This document shows positions 49,917 through 60,054 of a DNA stretch of 64,000 bases, one piece after another. The notes below the pieces were generated by a model. That model did not search any database. It saw only the letters and a program-made list of their open reading frames with translations, and was not told where the DNA came from. Every line of letters starts with the position of its first letter. The first letter of the stretch is position 1. A program made the translations under genes and the position numbers. The DNA lies in assembly GCA_963710275.1 (NCBI GenBank), contig CAVPZS010000008.1, positions 248,001 to 312,000 on the forward strand. The letters run 5' to 3'. Source of the stretch: Rhodoblastus sp963710275. GTDB taxonomy: Bacteria; Pseudomonadota; Alphaproteobacteria; Rhizobiales; Beijerinckiaceae.

Positions 49917-50393
49917 TTACGGATCGGCCTTTTCGGCGGTGGGCGCGGGGGAAGGCGGTTGGCCACGCGCCGCATCCGAATGAGGCCTGTGCGTCGCAAC
50001 GGCGACCAACGCCAAGCCAAGAAGCAGCATCCCGACGATCAAGACGAGCGGTCTCTGGAGCGTGTCCTTCTTGACGCCTGCGACCGGCATCATGATGTTT
50101 CCGCGCGCGACGGGCAGCAATGCAAAAAGCCGGTTGGCGATGGCGGAGTTTTCGGCGCCGTTGCGATCCGGGATGATGCGGGCGAGCGCTTCGAGCGCCT
50201 TGGTTTTCGGCAGTTTCGCGATGCGGGCCGCTTCGCTCCAGGGGTCGGCGCCGGTGCGCGCAATCGCCGAGACCATCGTCAGCGGCATCCCGTTCCCCTC
50301 GTTGCACACGACTGCGTAGAGGAAAGGCTCGTATTCACGGCCAAGCGGCGGGAATGCTTGCGACACGATCTCTCCGATCCCTGGATGCGCCAT
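49917..50393 (-). CDS. Membrane-anchored hypothetical protein
   Basis: 158 residues from ATG 50393 with one helix near the C-terminus (LVLIVGMLLLGLALVAVATH) and a Pro/Glu/Lys tail. The soluble part (EYEPFLYAVVCNEGNGMPLT, VSAIARTGADPWSEAARIAK) is not a family I recognise. A longer reading from TTG 50519 is possible; neither start has a clear ribosome site. The 298 bases upstream to the next gene hold nothing I can name. Confidence 0.5.
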   Translation of the reverse strand: MAHPGIGEIVSQAFPPLGREYEPFLYAVVCNEGNGMPLTMVSAIARTGADPWSEAARIAKLPKTKALEALARIIPDRNGAENSAIANRLFALLPVARGNIMMPVAGVKKDTLQRPLVLIVGMLLLGLALVAVATHRPHSDAARGQPPSPAPTAEKADP

Positions 50394-50691
50394 CTTGAAG
50401 GGCAATGAGCGGCGCCACTCACCGGGCGCCGAGCCGTTGTTCCCGGTTGGCGAGTTCAAGCTTTTCCCACCGACCCGCCGCCGTCCCGCGAGATAAGGCC
50501 AAAGTTTTTTCAGAATCAAACCATTTGGCGGCGCCGCAAACGAACTCGGAACTTTCTTGTAAATGGATTTTTTCTTTGAAATTACAAGCGATGAGCAAGC
50601 TTATATCAAACCGCTTTGACGGCCATCGATCCAGAATGGACGAGGTCGGACGCCAGACACCCCGGCGACTGCGCAGATCGGCCTGACGCCG

Positions 50692-52269
50692 CTAGAACGC
50701 GTTCTTGCCGTGGAGCACCGACCAGGGCGTCGAAGCCAGGATCTTGATGTCCATCCATAGCGACCAGTTTTCGATATAATGGAGATCGTGGGCGACGCGC
50801 TGTTCGATCTTTTCCACCGTGTCGGTCTCGCCGCGCCAGCCGTTGATCTGCGCCCAGCCGGTAATGCCCGGCCTGACCCGGTGGCGGGCGAAATAGCCTT
50901 CCACCACCTGCTCGTAGATCATGCCAGCCGCCTTGCCCTTGAGCGCATGCGGCCGGGGGCCGACCAAAGACAAATCCCCGCGCAGGACATTGAACAATTG
51001 CGGCAATTCGTCCAGCGACGTGCGGCGGATGAAGGCTCCAAACCGGGTCACGCGCGGGTCGCCGCGGGTCACGAGGCGATCGGCGTGAGCGTCGCAACGG
51101 TCCGAATACATCGACCGGAATTTGAAGACGCCGAATTTTTCATTGTTGAAGCCGTAGCGGGTCTGCACGAAGAACACCGGCCCCGGCGACGACAATTTTA
51201 CGCCGATCGCAAGCGCAAGCAGCAGCGGCGAAGCCAGCACGATCAGCGTCGCCGCGACGACCCGGTCAAACAGGCTTTTCAGCGCAATGTCCCAGTCCGA
51301 CATCGGCTTGTCGAAAACCGGCAGGAATGGCACGTCGCCAATATAGTTATAGGCGCGGTCGCGGAGCTGGAGCTTGCTGCCCAGCGCCGAGATCCGCACA
51401 TCCACCGGCAAGGTCCACAGCTTGGTGAGGATATGCAGGATGCGATCCTCGGCCGCGGCCGGAAAGGCCACGATCAGCAAATCGACCTTGTGGTCGCGGC
51501 AAAACGCCTCGAGGTCATCGAAGGCGCCCAGCAGCCTGTATTCGCCCAGTTCCGCCGACAGGCGCGCACGGTCGCGGTCATCGAACAGGCCCAGGATCCT
51601 GAGCGCGCCCTTGCCGGATTTTTCCAGACGGCGAACGGTCTCCAGCGCCTGCGCGCCGCCGCCGACGATGACCGTGCGTCGCGCCAGCCGTCCCTGGCGG
51701 GTCCAGCGCATCGTGGCAAAAGCGAAAACAGCGCGCGCGAAAGCGCCGAGCCCCCAGCCCCAGACCGCCCAGCGCAGGCTCCATTGCCGAAGGACGTAGG
51801 GCTCGCCCGAGCCGGTCAGGACACAGGCGGCGTTCCAGACCACCAGCGCGGCGACGAGCGCCAGCAGGAGATTGACGCTCTGGCGCGGGAAGGAGCCAAG
51901 CGCGCGGATGGTATAGGACCAGCGCGCCTGCAGCACATAGAGCGCGACGAGGGTCACCGTCGCGAAGCCGCACAGGAAAAGGCTCCAGTCCAGCGCCATC
52001 GGCCCGACGACGTATCGATAGGACAGGAAGCCCGAGGCGGCGATATTCGAAACATCCGATAGCAGGAGGGCGCCGATGATCAGCGGCTGCGAGATCGTGG
52101 CGACATCATCAGCCGGCGCTTCGTCGCGGCGCGTCGGCTCCCGGTCCGCCACCGGCCTTCCGCGCGCCATGCTCAGGTCGGCGACATGGAAGGCGGGAGA
52201 CCAATCCGCTTCGGTTTCCGCGGCAGACGGAGACGCGGACGACACTCTGCTGACGAAACGCATGTGCAC
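50692..52269 (-). CDS. Undecaprenyl-phosphate sugar phosphotransferase (WcaJ/ExoY type)
   Basis: 525 residues. The N-terminal half has four to five transmembrane helices and a CoA-binding-like Rossmann region (RRTVIVGGGAQALETVRRL); the C-terminal 200 residues are the bacterial sugar transferase domain with FDRVVAATLIVLASPLLLAL, SPGPVFFVQTRYGFNNEKFGVFKFRSM, RRTSLDELPQLFNVLRGDLS and LVGPRPH. It attaches the first sugar-1-phosphate to the lipid carrier for exopolysaccharide assembly. GTG 52269 follows GGAAG; ATG 52263 is in frame. Confidence 0.92.
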   Translation of the reverse strand: MHMRFVSRVSSASPSAAETEADWSPAFHVADLSMARGRPVADREPTRRDEAPADDVATISQPLIIGALLLSDVSNIAASGFLSYRYVVGPMALDWSLFLCGFATVTLVALYVLQARWSYTIRALGSFPRQSVNLLLALVAALVVWNAACVLTGSGEPYVLRQWSLRWAVWGWGLGAFARAVFAFATMRWTRQGRLARRTVIVGGGAQALETVRRLEKSGKGALRILGLFDDRDRARLSAELGEYRLLGAFDDLEAFCRDHKVDLLIVAFPAAAEDRILHILTKLWTLPVDVRISALGSKLQLRDRAYNYIGDVPFLPVFDKPMSDWDIALKSLFDRVVAATLIVLASPLLLALAIGVKLSSPGPVFFVQTRYGFNNEKFGVFKFRSMYSDRCDAHADRLVTRGDPRVTRFGAFIRRTSLDELPQLFNVLRGDLSLVGPRPHALKGKAAGMIYEQVVEGYFARHRVRPGITGWAQINGWRGETDTVEKIEQRVAHDLHYIENWSLWMDIKILASTPWSVLHGKNAF

Positions 52270-52611
52270 TCGACTTCCGGTTCAAAATCAGCCGGCGATG
52301 ATTGCGGCCCGCGCCGGGCGCAGGCGCTTCCATTCCAGCGACGAAAATCTTAGCTCGTGACAGTAAACACATGATTTCCAAGACGGCAAAGCCGCCACGG
52401 AAGGCGGCTTCTGCGCGCCGGCGGGACGCCTTGACGCAAGGATCTAAACTGCGCATTCCGCGTATAACCTGTTATTTTTGCGCCATTGCCGCAATTTTTC
52501 CGCCTGGCCGCAACCGGCCGCGCCCCTTAGGTTTTTGTTCACCATTCCAGCCGACAATTCGCGACGGTCGTTTTTTGACGCCGGCCATACGAAGAACAGG
52601 CAAACTTTACC
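52270..52611. other. Intergenic region with a hairpin
   Basis: 342 bases between divergent genes. It has a stem AAGCCGCC-ACGGA-GGCGGCTT near 52390-52412 without a T tract, and AT-rich stretches near 52470-52500. No RNA gene recognised. Confidence 0.4.
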
Positions 52612-52968
52612 TTGACCCTCCGTGCGCGCGCCCTCGCCGTTGTTTTCGGCCTTCTTTGCCCCTTGGCCGCCAGCGCCGATGAATGGCGCTTCTGCGTGGG
52701 GGTCGCGCCGGCGGCGCATGAGGCGATCATCACCGACGTCTTCGCGAGTTCGAGCGAAAGCGCGCAAATCGAGCACAGGCTCGAAAGCTATTTCCGCTCC
52801 CGGCGCGGCAAGACCCTGACCTTCCAATGCCCGCGCGGCGCGACGGAACGCTACGACGCGCTCAACGCCCAGACCGAAGCCTTGCAGTTCAACCGGCAAA
52901 TGGGATTTTCGGTCAACGGCCTGCCTGCCGCCGAAGTGGTGTCGCTGACGGGCGGTTCCTTGTTCTAA
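52612..52968 (+). CDS. Small secreted hypothetical protein
   Basis: 118 residues starting TTG, with a signal peptide ALAVVFGLLCPLAASA and a mature part DEWRFCVGVAPAAHEAIITD...RRGKTLTFQCPRGATERY with two cysteines, perhaps a disulfide. No family recognised. Its stop TAA overlaps the convergent terC stop by two bases. Confidence 0.55.
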   Translation: MTLRARALAVVFGLLCPLAASADEWRFCVGVAPAAHEAIITDVFASSSESAQIEHRLESYFRSRRGKTLTFQCPRGATERYDALNAQTEALQFNRQMGFSVNGLPAAEVVSLTGGSLF

Positions 52969-53919
52969 TCGGGGATCATCACCACGACGAGCAGGAACAG
53001 GCCGAAGACGACGAACAACGCGGCCAGGCCCAGGAACATCCAGCGGTCGCCGCCCTCCTCCGCCGCGACTTCTTCCCTGTCGGCGCTCGGAGCCACGGCC
53101 GGTCTTGGCGCCGGCGTCTTGACGGGCGGCCGAGATCGGGCGCGAGGCCCGGCAGCGCGACGGGCGCCGGCCGCGCAGCAACGATCGGCGTCGCCGCAGT
53201 CCGAACCTCCGGCGTCGAAAAAACGCGCGGCGCGGCTTTCGCGGCGTCTCGCGCGAAACGGCCCTGCACCAGCACGAAATCGCGCAGGCCAGCGGCACGG
53301 CGACATCCAGCGCCGGCGCCTGGATTTTCACCCAGGACGCGAACAGCGGATCGCCGACGATCATGCCGCCCGCCACCCAGCCCAGCAGAGCCGCGCCGGC
53401 GTCGACCAGCAAAGGAAAGGCCTGCATCAGCCGGGTAAAGCCGAAGCTGCCGAAGACGATCATCGGGATGGTGCAGACGAGGCCGAACGCCAGCAACCAG
53501 AATTTTCCGCCCGACACCGCCGCCAGGGCCACGACATTGTCGAGGCTCATCGCCGCGTCCGAAATCACGATGATACTGGCCGCGGCCATCATGCCGCCCT
53601 GCGCGACCCCCGACGGGATCGCCGCATCCGCGTCGGGCCCCTCGTCCAGCATCAGGTTGAGGGCGATGACCAGCAAGGGCAGCGCGCTCAGAAGCTGCAG
53701 GAAAGGCAGGCTCATCAGCGCGCCGGCCATCAGGGTGAGGATCAGGCGGAACAGGATCGCGCCGGCCGCGCCCAGCCAGGCGGCGCTGCGCGCCTGCGCC
53801 GGCGGCAGCTTGCGGCAGGCGAGCGCGATCACCAGGGCGTTGTCGCCACTCAGCAGCAGATCGAGAAACAGGATTTGCAGCAATACGCCGAATGTCGATG
53901 CGGCGGCGGCGCCATCCAT
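52965..53919 (-). CDS. TerC family membrane protein (two frame breaks)
   Basis: The N-terminal 200 residues show TerC hallmarks: LFLDLLLSGDNALVIALACR with the buried S-G-D-N, and VISDAAMSLDNVVALAAVS with S-L-D-N, in seven expected helices. After ACAIS the frame shifts (near 53281) to VLVQGRFARDAAKAAPRVFS and again (near 53141) to a basic Pro-rich linker and a final helix FLGLAALFVVFGLFLLVVV. TerC proteins export manganese or other divalent ions. The unusual C-terminal linker plus helix depends on the frame corrections. A possible alternative is a shorter protein ending soon after the first break. Confidence 0.72.
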
Positions 53920-53945
53920 GGAAGAAAAACCTTTCTACTCGCCGG

Positions 53946-54824
53946 TCACGGCTTGGCCGACCCGGGCGGACCCGATTTCAGCGCCTTCAGGAAATCGGCG
54001 TCGGGCGTCAGCAGCAGCACGGGCGCGCTGTCGGCCAAGGCCTGCCTGTAGGACTGCAGCGAGCGATAGAAAGTATAAAAACCCGGATCGCCCTTCTGGG
54101 CGTCGGCGAGCAGCTTGCTGGCCTGCGCCTCGCCTTCGCCGCGGGTGATCTGGGCGTTGCGCTGCGCCTGCGACAGGATGATCGTGCGGTCGCGGTCGGC
54201 CTTGGACTGGATCAGCTGCGCCCACTCGAACCCCTGGGCGCGAAGCTCCTTGGCCTCGCGCTGGCGCTCGGATTTCATCCGGTCGTAGATCGCCTGGCTG
54301 GTTTCCAGCGGCAGGTCGGCGCGATGCAGCCGCACTTCCGCGACCTCGACGCCGCGCGGCGCGAATTTGGCGCTCACTTCCGCCTGGACGTTCTGCACCA
54401 CTTCCACGCGTTTGTCCGACAGCAGCGCCGGCAGGTTGATGCGGCCGAACTCGCGGCGCATCGCCGTGTTCATCACCTGAGCCAACTGCGCGCGGGCCTC
54501 GGCGACATTGCGCAGGCTCTGGTAGAAGCGCAGCGGATCGACGATGCGGAAGCGCGTATAGCATTGCGCGACGATGCGCTTCTGGTCGCCGAGGATGACC
54601 TGCTCGGCCGGCGGCTCCAGCAGCAGCAGCCGGGCGTCGTTGACGATCACCGTGTCGATGAAGGGCGCCTTGAATTTCAGGCCGGGCTTGTCGACGACGC
54701 CGACCGGCGCGCCGAGCCGGACGATCAAGGCGCTCTCGCCCTCGTTGACGACGAAGATCGAGGACAGGCCGACGAAAAGCGCAGCGGCGGCGAGCCCGAG
54801 GCCGATCAGGGATGTTCGGGTCAT
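53946..54824 (-). CDS. hflC: HflC, regulator of FtsH protease
   Basis: 292 residues, one N-terminal helix (LIGLGLAAAALFVGLSSIFV) then the SPFH/band-7 domain (VNEGESALIVRLGAPVGVVD, PGLKFKAPFIDTVIVNDARL) and the coiled-coil region AQRNAQITRGEGEAQASKLL. HflC pairs with HflK in a membrane cage around FtsH. ATG 54824 overlaps the hflK stop (ATGA). Intact frame. Confidence 0.92.
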   Translation of the reverse strand: MTRTSLIGLGLAAAALFVGLSSIFVVNEGESALIVRLGAPVGVVDKPGLKFKAPFIDTVIVNDARLLLLEPPAEQVILGDQKRIVAQCYTRFRIVDPLRFYQSLRNVAEARAQLAQVMNTAMRREFGRINLPALLSDKRVEVVQNVQAEVSAKFAPRGVEVAEVRLHRADLPLETSQAIYDRMKSERQREAKELRAQGFEWAQLIQSKADRDRTIILSQAQRNAQITRGEGEAQASKLLADAQKGDPGFYTFYRSLQSYRQALADSAPVLLLTPDADFLKALKSGPPGSAKP

Positions 54825-55904
54825 TTGCCGGCTCCCTCGCCGGATGCCGGCTTTTTTTCGGCGGGCTTGAGTTCGCTCAGCGGCAGGTAGGGCGCGAGCG
54901 GCGCCGCCCCCTTGCCGGAGGAATCGACGATGACGCGCGAGGATTTGCGCAGCACCGCGTCGACGCTTTCGAGATAGAGCCGCCAGGCGGTGACCTCGCG
55001 GGCCTGGGCGTAGCTTTGGTAGATCGCCGAATAATTCTGCGCCTCGCCCTGGGCCAGGTTGACCGTCTGGGCCTTGTACGCTTCGGCGTCCTGCCTGATG
55101 CGCTCGGCGTCGCCCCGGGCGCGGGGGAGAATGTCGTTGGCGTAGGATTCGGCCTCGTTGCGGGCGCGCTCCTGGTCGGCGCGGGCGCGCTGCACGTCGT
55201 TGAAGGCGTCGATCACCGTGCTGGGCGGATCGACGCGCTCCAGTTGCACCTGCACGATGCGGATGCCGGCGCCTTCGCGGTCGAGCAGGCTTTGCAGCAG
55301 AGCCTGGGTTTCGTCGGCCACCTCGCGGCGCTTGTCGGACAGGGCCGCCTGGATGGGGGTATGGCTGATGACCTCGCGCAGGGCGCTGCCGGCGGCGATA
55401 TGCAGCGCGGCGTCGGGGTCTGCGACCTTGAACAGGTATTGTCCCGCGTCCTTGACCTGCCAGAGCAGCGAGCAATCGGCCTCGACGATGTTTTCATCGC
55501 CGGTCAGCATCTGCTTGTCGCGCGCCTGGTCGATCCGGCCGTCGAGGCTCACGTTCAGATCCAGCCGCCGGATCTGGGTGGTTTTCGGGAAAAGCGCCGA
55601 ATCGACCGGCCAGGGCAAATGGAAATGCAGGCCGGGCTGGGTGGTGTCGATCCAGGCCCCGAAGCGCAGCACCACGCCCTGCTCGTCCGGCTGGACCTTG
55701 TAGAAGCCGGTGGAGAGCCAGACGACAAGGGCGAGCCCCGCCAGCAGCGCCCAGCCGCGGCGGTCGATCGCCGGCGGCTTGAGGAAGGCCAGGAAATGCG
55801 CGTGCAATTTATCCTGCGCCCCGCCGCGCCCCGTCCTGCGCGGTGTCGTGCGGCGAAAGCTCGGCGGTTGCGGTGTCGGTTACGGTCTCGGATTCTTGCA
55901 TCAT
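54821..55904 (-). CDS. hflK: HflK, regulator of FtsH protease (one frameshift near start)
   Basis: Band-7 protein with helix RGWALLAGLALVVWLSTGFY, YKVQPDEQGVVLRFGAWIDT, PGLHFHLPWPVDSA and the RARGDAERIRQDAEAYKAQT coiled coil. The open frame begins at TTG 55807, but an upstream segment from ATG 55904 (MMQESETVTDTATAELSPHD) runs into it if one G of a GGGG run near 55827 is removed, giving a hydrophilic cytoplasmic N-terminus of 34 residues. I prefer the longer form; TTG 55807 remains possible. Coupled to hflC. Confidence 0.85.
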
Positions 55905-56109
55905 GACGTCCGGTATCGCCTTTTTGCCCTGTTTTCATGCCAAAAAGCGTCTGGGGCTCTTATCACGGCGGCAAAGAGAGAGCGACAAAAATGCGCGCGG
56001 TCACAAAATTGCAAAAAGTGAACGCAAACTCTGGACAGGACGGAAACGCTTTGCTAAACCCCCGCTCGTTCGGCGGCGTCCCTGCGATGTCCGCTGAATT
56101 TTTTTCGAT

Positions 56110-56185
<76 letters not shown>

Positions 56186-56227
56186 TCGAAAAATCGAGTA
56201 GCTCAAGGCTATATGCCAAAGTTTTAA

Positions 56228-56264
56228 AGAAAAGCCCGAGCGCATTGCCTCGGGCTTTTCTTTT
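56228..56264 (+). terminator. Strong terminator after tRNA-Lys
   Basis: AGAAAAGCCCGAG-CGCATTGC-CTCGGGCTTTTCT followed by TTT, 43 bases after the tRNA. A perfect 13-bp stem. Confidence 0.88.
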
Positions 56265-56421
56265 GGGATAACTCCAAGGGTAACGGTTAATACGTCGATC
56301 GCCGGCCCGGCAGGCGGGATGGGGGCTTATTGACCGCCGCGGCGCGCTCGCTGAAGCAGCATCATAACTGCATAACTGCGCGCTCATGGGGCCGATCAGG
56401 GAGCTCGACTGAGCCTGGTCA

Positions 56422-56820
56422 CTACGTCATTAGGTTCACAAACAATCCCGCGACGATACGAACCCGAGCGTGAAGAGAATGGTCCGCACATAGGCGATGC
56501 CGAACAAGGTAGACCACCGCGTGGGCAAGCCTGAGCCAGAAAAACGTCGCCGCCCAGAACGCGGATATGGCGTCCGCCTTGCCTGCCAAATGGGTGACGA
56601 TCACCAGCGCCGCAAAAGGCGCGAAACATTCGACGGCGTTGAGATAAGCGCGATCCGCGCGCTTGCCCCATGACGGCAGCGGTCGCGGGGTCGGATCGAC
56701 ATAATTGGCCGGCGCTGGCAACCCACTCGTTCTCACTTGGGCGACAACGTAGGGAATCCAGAGCGCAGCCGTCAGGATGGCCGTCCATGCTGGATATTTT
56801 AGCTCGGACGCCGAACGCAC
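56422..56820 (-). CDS. MAPEG family membrane protein (two frame breaks near 3' end)
   Basis: About 132 residues with four helices: SELKYPAWTAILTAALWIPY, RPLPSWGKRADRAYLNAVEC, FAPFAALVIVTHLAGKADAI and FWAATFFWLRLAHAVVYLV. The E-x-x-x-F-A-P/N-A-x-E-C pattern is that of the bacterial MAPEG (membrane-associated eicosanoid/glutathione metabolism) group. One extra T near 56513 throws GIAYVRTILFTLGF out of frame; a missing base near 56455 restores it before the end. GTG 56820 is used as start. Confidence 0.68.
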   Translation of the reverse strand: MRSASELKYPAWTAILTAALWIPYVVAQVRTSGLPAPANYVDPTPRPLPSWGKRADRAYLNAVECFAPFAALVIVTHLAGKADAISAFWAATFFWLRLAHAVVYLVRHRLCADHSLHARVRIVAGLFVNLMT

Positions 56821-57039
56821 CCATCAATTGCACAAAGCCTCCGCGGCTCCAGCCCCGGAGTGCTTCGTCGCTGACACTTGCGCGGCGTCGGGAGGCGAAA
56901 CAACCCGATTTGCCTACCGGCCGTAATGCTTTTGGCGCCATTGGATTACACCGATCATGGGCTATGTTTTACACGACGGTTGTCTCCAGCGCGGCGCGCT
57001 GGCGTGTTCAAGCTCGACATTTTGAATAGGCGCGGGCCG

Positions 57040-58881
57040 ATGACAAATGTGGCTTTTCTCCAGACCAATCAGCTGACGCAGGCCATCGCCGCGCAGGATC
57101 GCGGGGATCTCTTCGCCGCGCAGCGCTTCTATCAAGCGGCTTTATCTGAAGATCGCGAAAATTTTGATGCGCTGCGGCTTTTGGGCGAAGTTCAGTCGCG
57201 ACTGGGGCTGCTCGAGGAAGCGCTGGCTAATTATAATCGCGCGCTGGCGATCCAGCCCGACAGTTTCGGAACGCTGAACAATCGCGGCATCGTTCTTGAG
57301 CGGCTGAGGCGCTTCAAGGAGGCGCTTTGGACCTTTGACAAAGCGCTTGCCTTTCAACCGGATTTCCCGGAGGCGTTCAACAACCGCGGCATTGTGTTGC
57401 ATGCGATGAGGCGAAGAGAAGAGGCGCTGGAGAGTTACGACAGGGCGGTAGCGCTCAAGCCTGATTTCGTCGGCGCACTTAATAATCGTGGCGTCCTGCT
57501 AACCGAGCTCAACCGGCTGGACGAAGCGATTGACAGCTACAACAGGGCGATCGAGATCGAGCCTGACTATGCCGAAGCCTTCAACAATCGTGGCATTGCG
57601 CTGAAAACGCTCAAACGATTTGAGGAATCGTTGGAAAGCTACGACAAGGCGATCGCGATCAATCCCGATTATGCCGAAGCGCACAACAACCGTGCAATTA
57701 CGCTCATGGACCTCCGGCTGCACGAGCAGGCGTTGGCTGCCTGCGAATTGGCGCTCGCCATCAAACCCGATTTTGTAGATGCGCACAAAGATCGCGGGCT
57801 TGCGCTGACATATCTTGGACGACCCCAAGAGGCGCTGGCATGCTACGATCGGGCGTTGTCCCTTGCGCCTGACTACGCCGACGCGCTGTTTGCCCGGGCA
57901 ATAGCGGCATTGTCGCTGGGCGACTTCGCGTCGGGCTGGGCAGGCTATGAAAGGCGATGGGATCATAAAGGCGCCCTGCAGCGCAAGCTGAGCGCCCCGT
58001 TTCCCGCCTGGCAGGGAGAGGAAATTCAGGGGAAGCGATTGATTGTCTACGAAGAACAGGGTCTCGGCGACGTCATTCATTTTTCGCGCTATCTCGGCCT
58101 GCTTTCGCAATTGGGAGCAAACGTCACCTTCCTGGTTGGCTCGCGCCTGCATCGACTCCTGAAACCTCTCGCCGCAACCGTCCGGATCATGGACGAACTG
58201 CCCCAAGGAGAAACTTTCGACTTTCAATGCGCCCTGCTTAGCCTTCCCTTGGCATTCGGAACCACGCTGGCGAGCGTGCCGGCGAGCACCCCCTATTTGA
58301 GCCCCGAGGCCCAATTGCTGGCGCATTGGCGCCGCCGCATTGGCCACCACGGATTTAAAATCGGCATTTGCTGGGAAGGCAGCCCGCATAATGATCTCGG
58401 CCGCAACATTCCTTTGCGATGTTTCCAGCCGATCGCGACAATTCCCGGGGTGCGGCTGATCTCGCTGCAAAAGACCGACGCCGACGATCAACTTCCGGTC
58501 CTGCCAATGGGAATGAATGTAGAGAGCTTTGGCGCGGATCTCGACTGCGGAACCGACGCGTTTGTCGATACGGCGGCGGCTATCTCCTGCCTGGACTTGA
58601 TTATCACGTCCGACACGTCGGTCGCGCATCTGGCCGGCGCGCTCGGGCGCCCCGTCTGGATGGCGCTCAAGCATGCGCCGGAATGGCGCTGGATGCTCGA
58701 GCGCTCCGACAGCCCTTGGTACCCGACAATGACGCTCTATCGCCAGGAGGTCGGAGGCGATTGGGACAGCGTATTCGTCCGTATTGCTTCTGACGTGGCT
58801 GAACTATGCGCTGCGCGGGGACTTGGCTCCCTCCTCGCCGAGGAAAACTCCTACCGCGCTCCCTTAACGAAGGGCGGCTAG
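57040..58881 (+). CDS. TPR protein with glycosyltransferase-like C-terminal domain
   Basis: 613 residues. Residues 1-310 are about nine TPR units with the repeated EALESYDRAVALKPDF type motif (34-residue period). Residues 320-600 resemble the glycosyltransferase-9/OGT-like domain: LIVYEEQGLGDVIHFSRYLG, IGICWEGSPHNDLGRNIPLR and CLDLIITSDTSVAHLAGALG, RPVWMALKHAPEWRW. Such proteins are common near exopolysaccharide and flagellin-glycosylation genes. ATG 57040 fits the start of the first TPR. Intact frame, lower GC than neighbours, likely of separate origin. Confidence 0.82.
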   Translation: MTNVAFLQTNQLTQAIAAQDRGDLFAAQRFYQAALSEDRENFDALRLLGEVQSRLGLLEEALANYNRALAIQPDSFGTLNNRGIVLERLRRFKEALWTFDKALAFQPDFPEAFNNRGIVLHAMRRREEALESYDRAVALKPDFVGALNNRGVLLTELNRLDEAIDSYNRAIEIEPDYAEAFNNRGIALKTLKRFEESLESYDKAIAINPDYAEAHNNRAITLMDLRLHEQALAACELALAIKPDFVDAHKDRGLALTYLGRPQEALACYDRALSLAPDYADALFARAIAALSLGDFASGWAGYERRWDHKGALQRKLSAPFPAWQGEEIQGKRLIVYEEQGLGDVIHFSRYLGLLSQLGANVTFLVGSRLHRLLKPLAATVRIMDELPQGETFDFQCALLSLPLAFGTTLASVPASTPYLSPEAQLLAHWRRRIGHHGFKIGICWEGSPHNDLGRNIPLRCFQPIATIPGVRLISLQKTDADDQLPVLPMGMNVESFGADLDCGTDAFVDTAAAISCLDLIITSDTSVAHLAGALGRPVWMALKHAPEWRWMLERSDSPWYPTMTLYRQEVGGDWDSVFVRIASDVAELCAARGLGSLLAEENSYRAPLTKGG

Positions 58882-58887
58882 CCGGGA

Positions 58888-59940
58888 TCAATTGCTCGGC
58901 GTTCCAGCCTTGGCAGCCTTGCCGTGGAGGGCCGCCTCTTTTTCAGCAAGATCCTGCAAGCGGGCCTGGGTCTCGCTGAGATCTGTCAGAATTTCATTGC
59001 GGCGCTGGCGGCGCAGATCATCGAGGCTTCGCTCCGTCCTTGCGATATCCTCGCGAGATCTAGCGATCGCAAGTTCAATGTCAGCGCGCGTCATTTCATA
59101 ATCAACAATTCTCTGGGCGAGATTGAGCCGGTCTACGGCAAGCGATTGACCCTTCGCAGCCAAGCCGTCCAGGACTTCGAGCGCGCTCTGCAGCCGCGCG
59201 ACATGAACGTCCAGCACGCCGTGCTTCACGTCCGCATATTTGACCTCGTTCGCAGCCAGGCGTTTTGTCCGTTCAAGCTCGTCGATTTGTCCAAGATACG
59301 CCAACTTTCGGCTTTCAAACGTCAGGCGCTCGTCTCGCAGCGTCTTGGCGATATCTCGATCGGCTAAACGAGCAAGCAGATCTTTCGGAAAGGATATTTC
59401 GTCCTGTCCCTCCATTTCAGCGCAGAGGCGCGCAGCGTGTGCGACCAGGACAACGCCTTCTTGTGATATCGACGCCAAATACGGCGATACCGCCGGAGGC
59501 GTCTGGCATGGCGCGTCGGCCACCGCCGCAACTTGGGCATATGCGGAGACGAAGCGCAGTCCAGAATGAACAACCAACAAGCCGGCCGCCAACAATAGCG
59601 CGCGCGCGCCGCGTCGCTGTCTTGCGCGGGGGGCGGACCAAGCCGACAGCGTCGTCCGGGCGTTTCGGGAAGCCGGGCCGGTGCTGGTGGCGGCGGCGCA
59701 GCCGAGATGTTGGACGAGAGCGACAATGGCGGCGAAACGCCACCGATCGCGTCGACAATGATCAAGCGAAAATCGGAGAACCAGCGACGAAGCTGCGCTT
59801 CTGGCGCGCCGCCAATAGCTCGAAAACGCGTCCGCTCGAAAAAACGCGGTTTGCCGAAGCAATGATTGAAATTGGCCGCGAATCCCGGCGTTCGTACGAG
59901 CCGTGATCGAGATGAAAACGATCTGCCTGTCATCGTTCAT
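58888..59940 (-). CDS. ExoF-like coiled-coil exopolysaccharide protein (N-terminus doubtful)
   Basis: The C-terminal 240 residues resemble the periplasmic coiled coil of ExoF-type polysaccharide export proteins: ISFPKDLLARLADRDIAKTL, ESRKLAYLGQIDELERTKRL, ARLQSALEVLDGLAAKGQSL and RADIELAIARSREDIARTER. A hydrophobic signal-like stretch (RALLLAAGLLVVHSGLRFVS) comes at about 112-135. Residues 1-110 are arginine-rich and may be out-of-frame; the usual polysaccharide-export/SLBB domain is missing. The real protein probably begins shortly before the signal stretch. A truncated or rearranged copy is likely. Confidence 0.5.
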   Translation of the reverse strand: MNDDRQIVFISITARTNAGIRGQFQSLLRQTAFFRADAFSSYWRRARSAASSLVLRFSLDHCRRDRWRFAAIVALVQHLGCAAATSTGPASRNARTTLSAWSAPRARQRRGARALLLAAGLLVVHSGLRFVSAYAQVAAVADAPCQTPPAVSPYLASISQEGVVLVAHAARLCAEMEGQDEISFPKDLLARLADRDIAKTLRDERLTFESRKLAYLGQIDELERTKRLAANEVKYADVKHGVLDVHVARLQSALEVLDGLAAKGQSLAVDRLNLAQRIVDYEMTRADIELAIARSREDIARTERSLDDLRRQRRNEILTDLSETQARLQDLAEKEAALHGKAAKAGTPSN

Positions 59941-60054
59941 GGCGTCACCTGAATTTCTTTCTCCCGGCCAAGCCGTCGCTCGCGTTGTCTGGCGCTTGCC
60001 CGCATCGCCTTATTGCCAATGACGGCGCGCCAAAGGCCGTCTCGCCGCCACGAA

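Noticed and set aside
52430..52450. Another Irr box around TCTAAA
   Set aside because: Only one half-site; the other half does not match.
53946..55475. 509-residue minus-strand reading of hflC with a long N-terminal extension
   Set aside because: The first 217 residues are an out-of-frame reading of hflK; the true hflC starts at 54824.
59364..59933. Alternative minus-strand frame resembling the end of a tyrosine kinase (RLIIVDAIGG)
   Set aside because: Only a few residues fit and no Walker motif is found; too weak to call.
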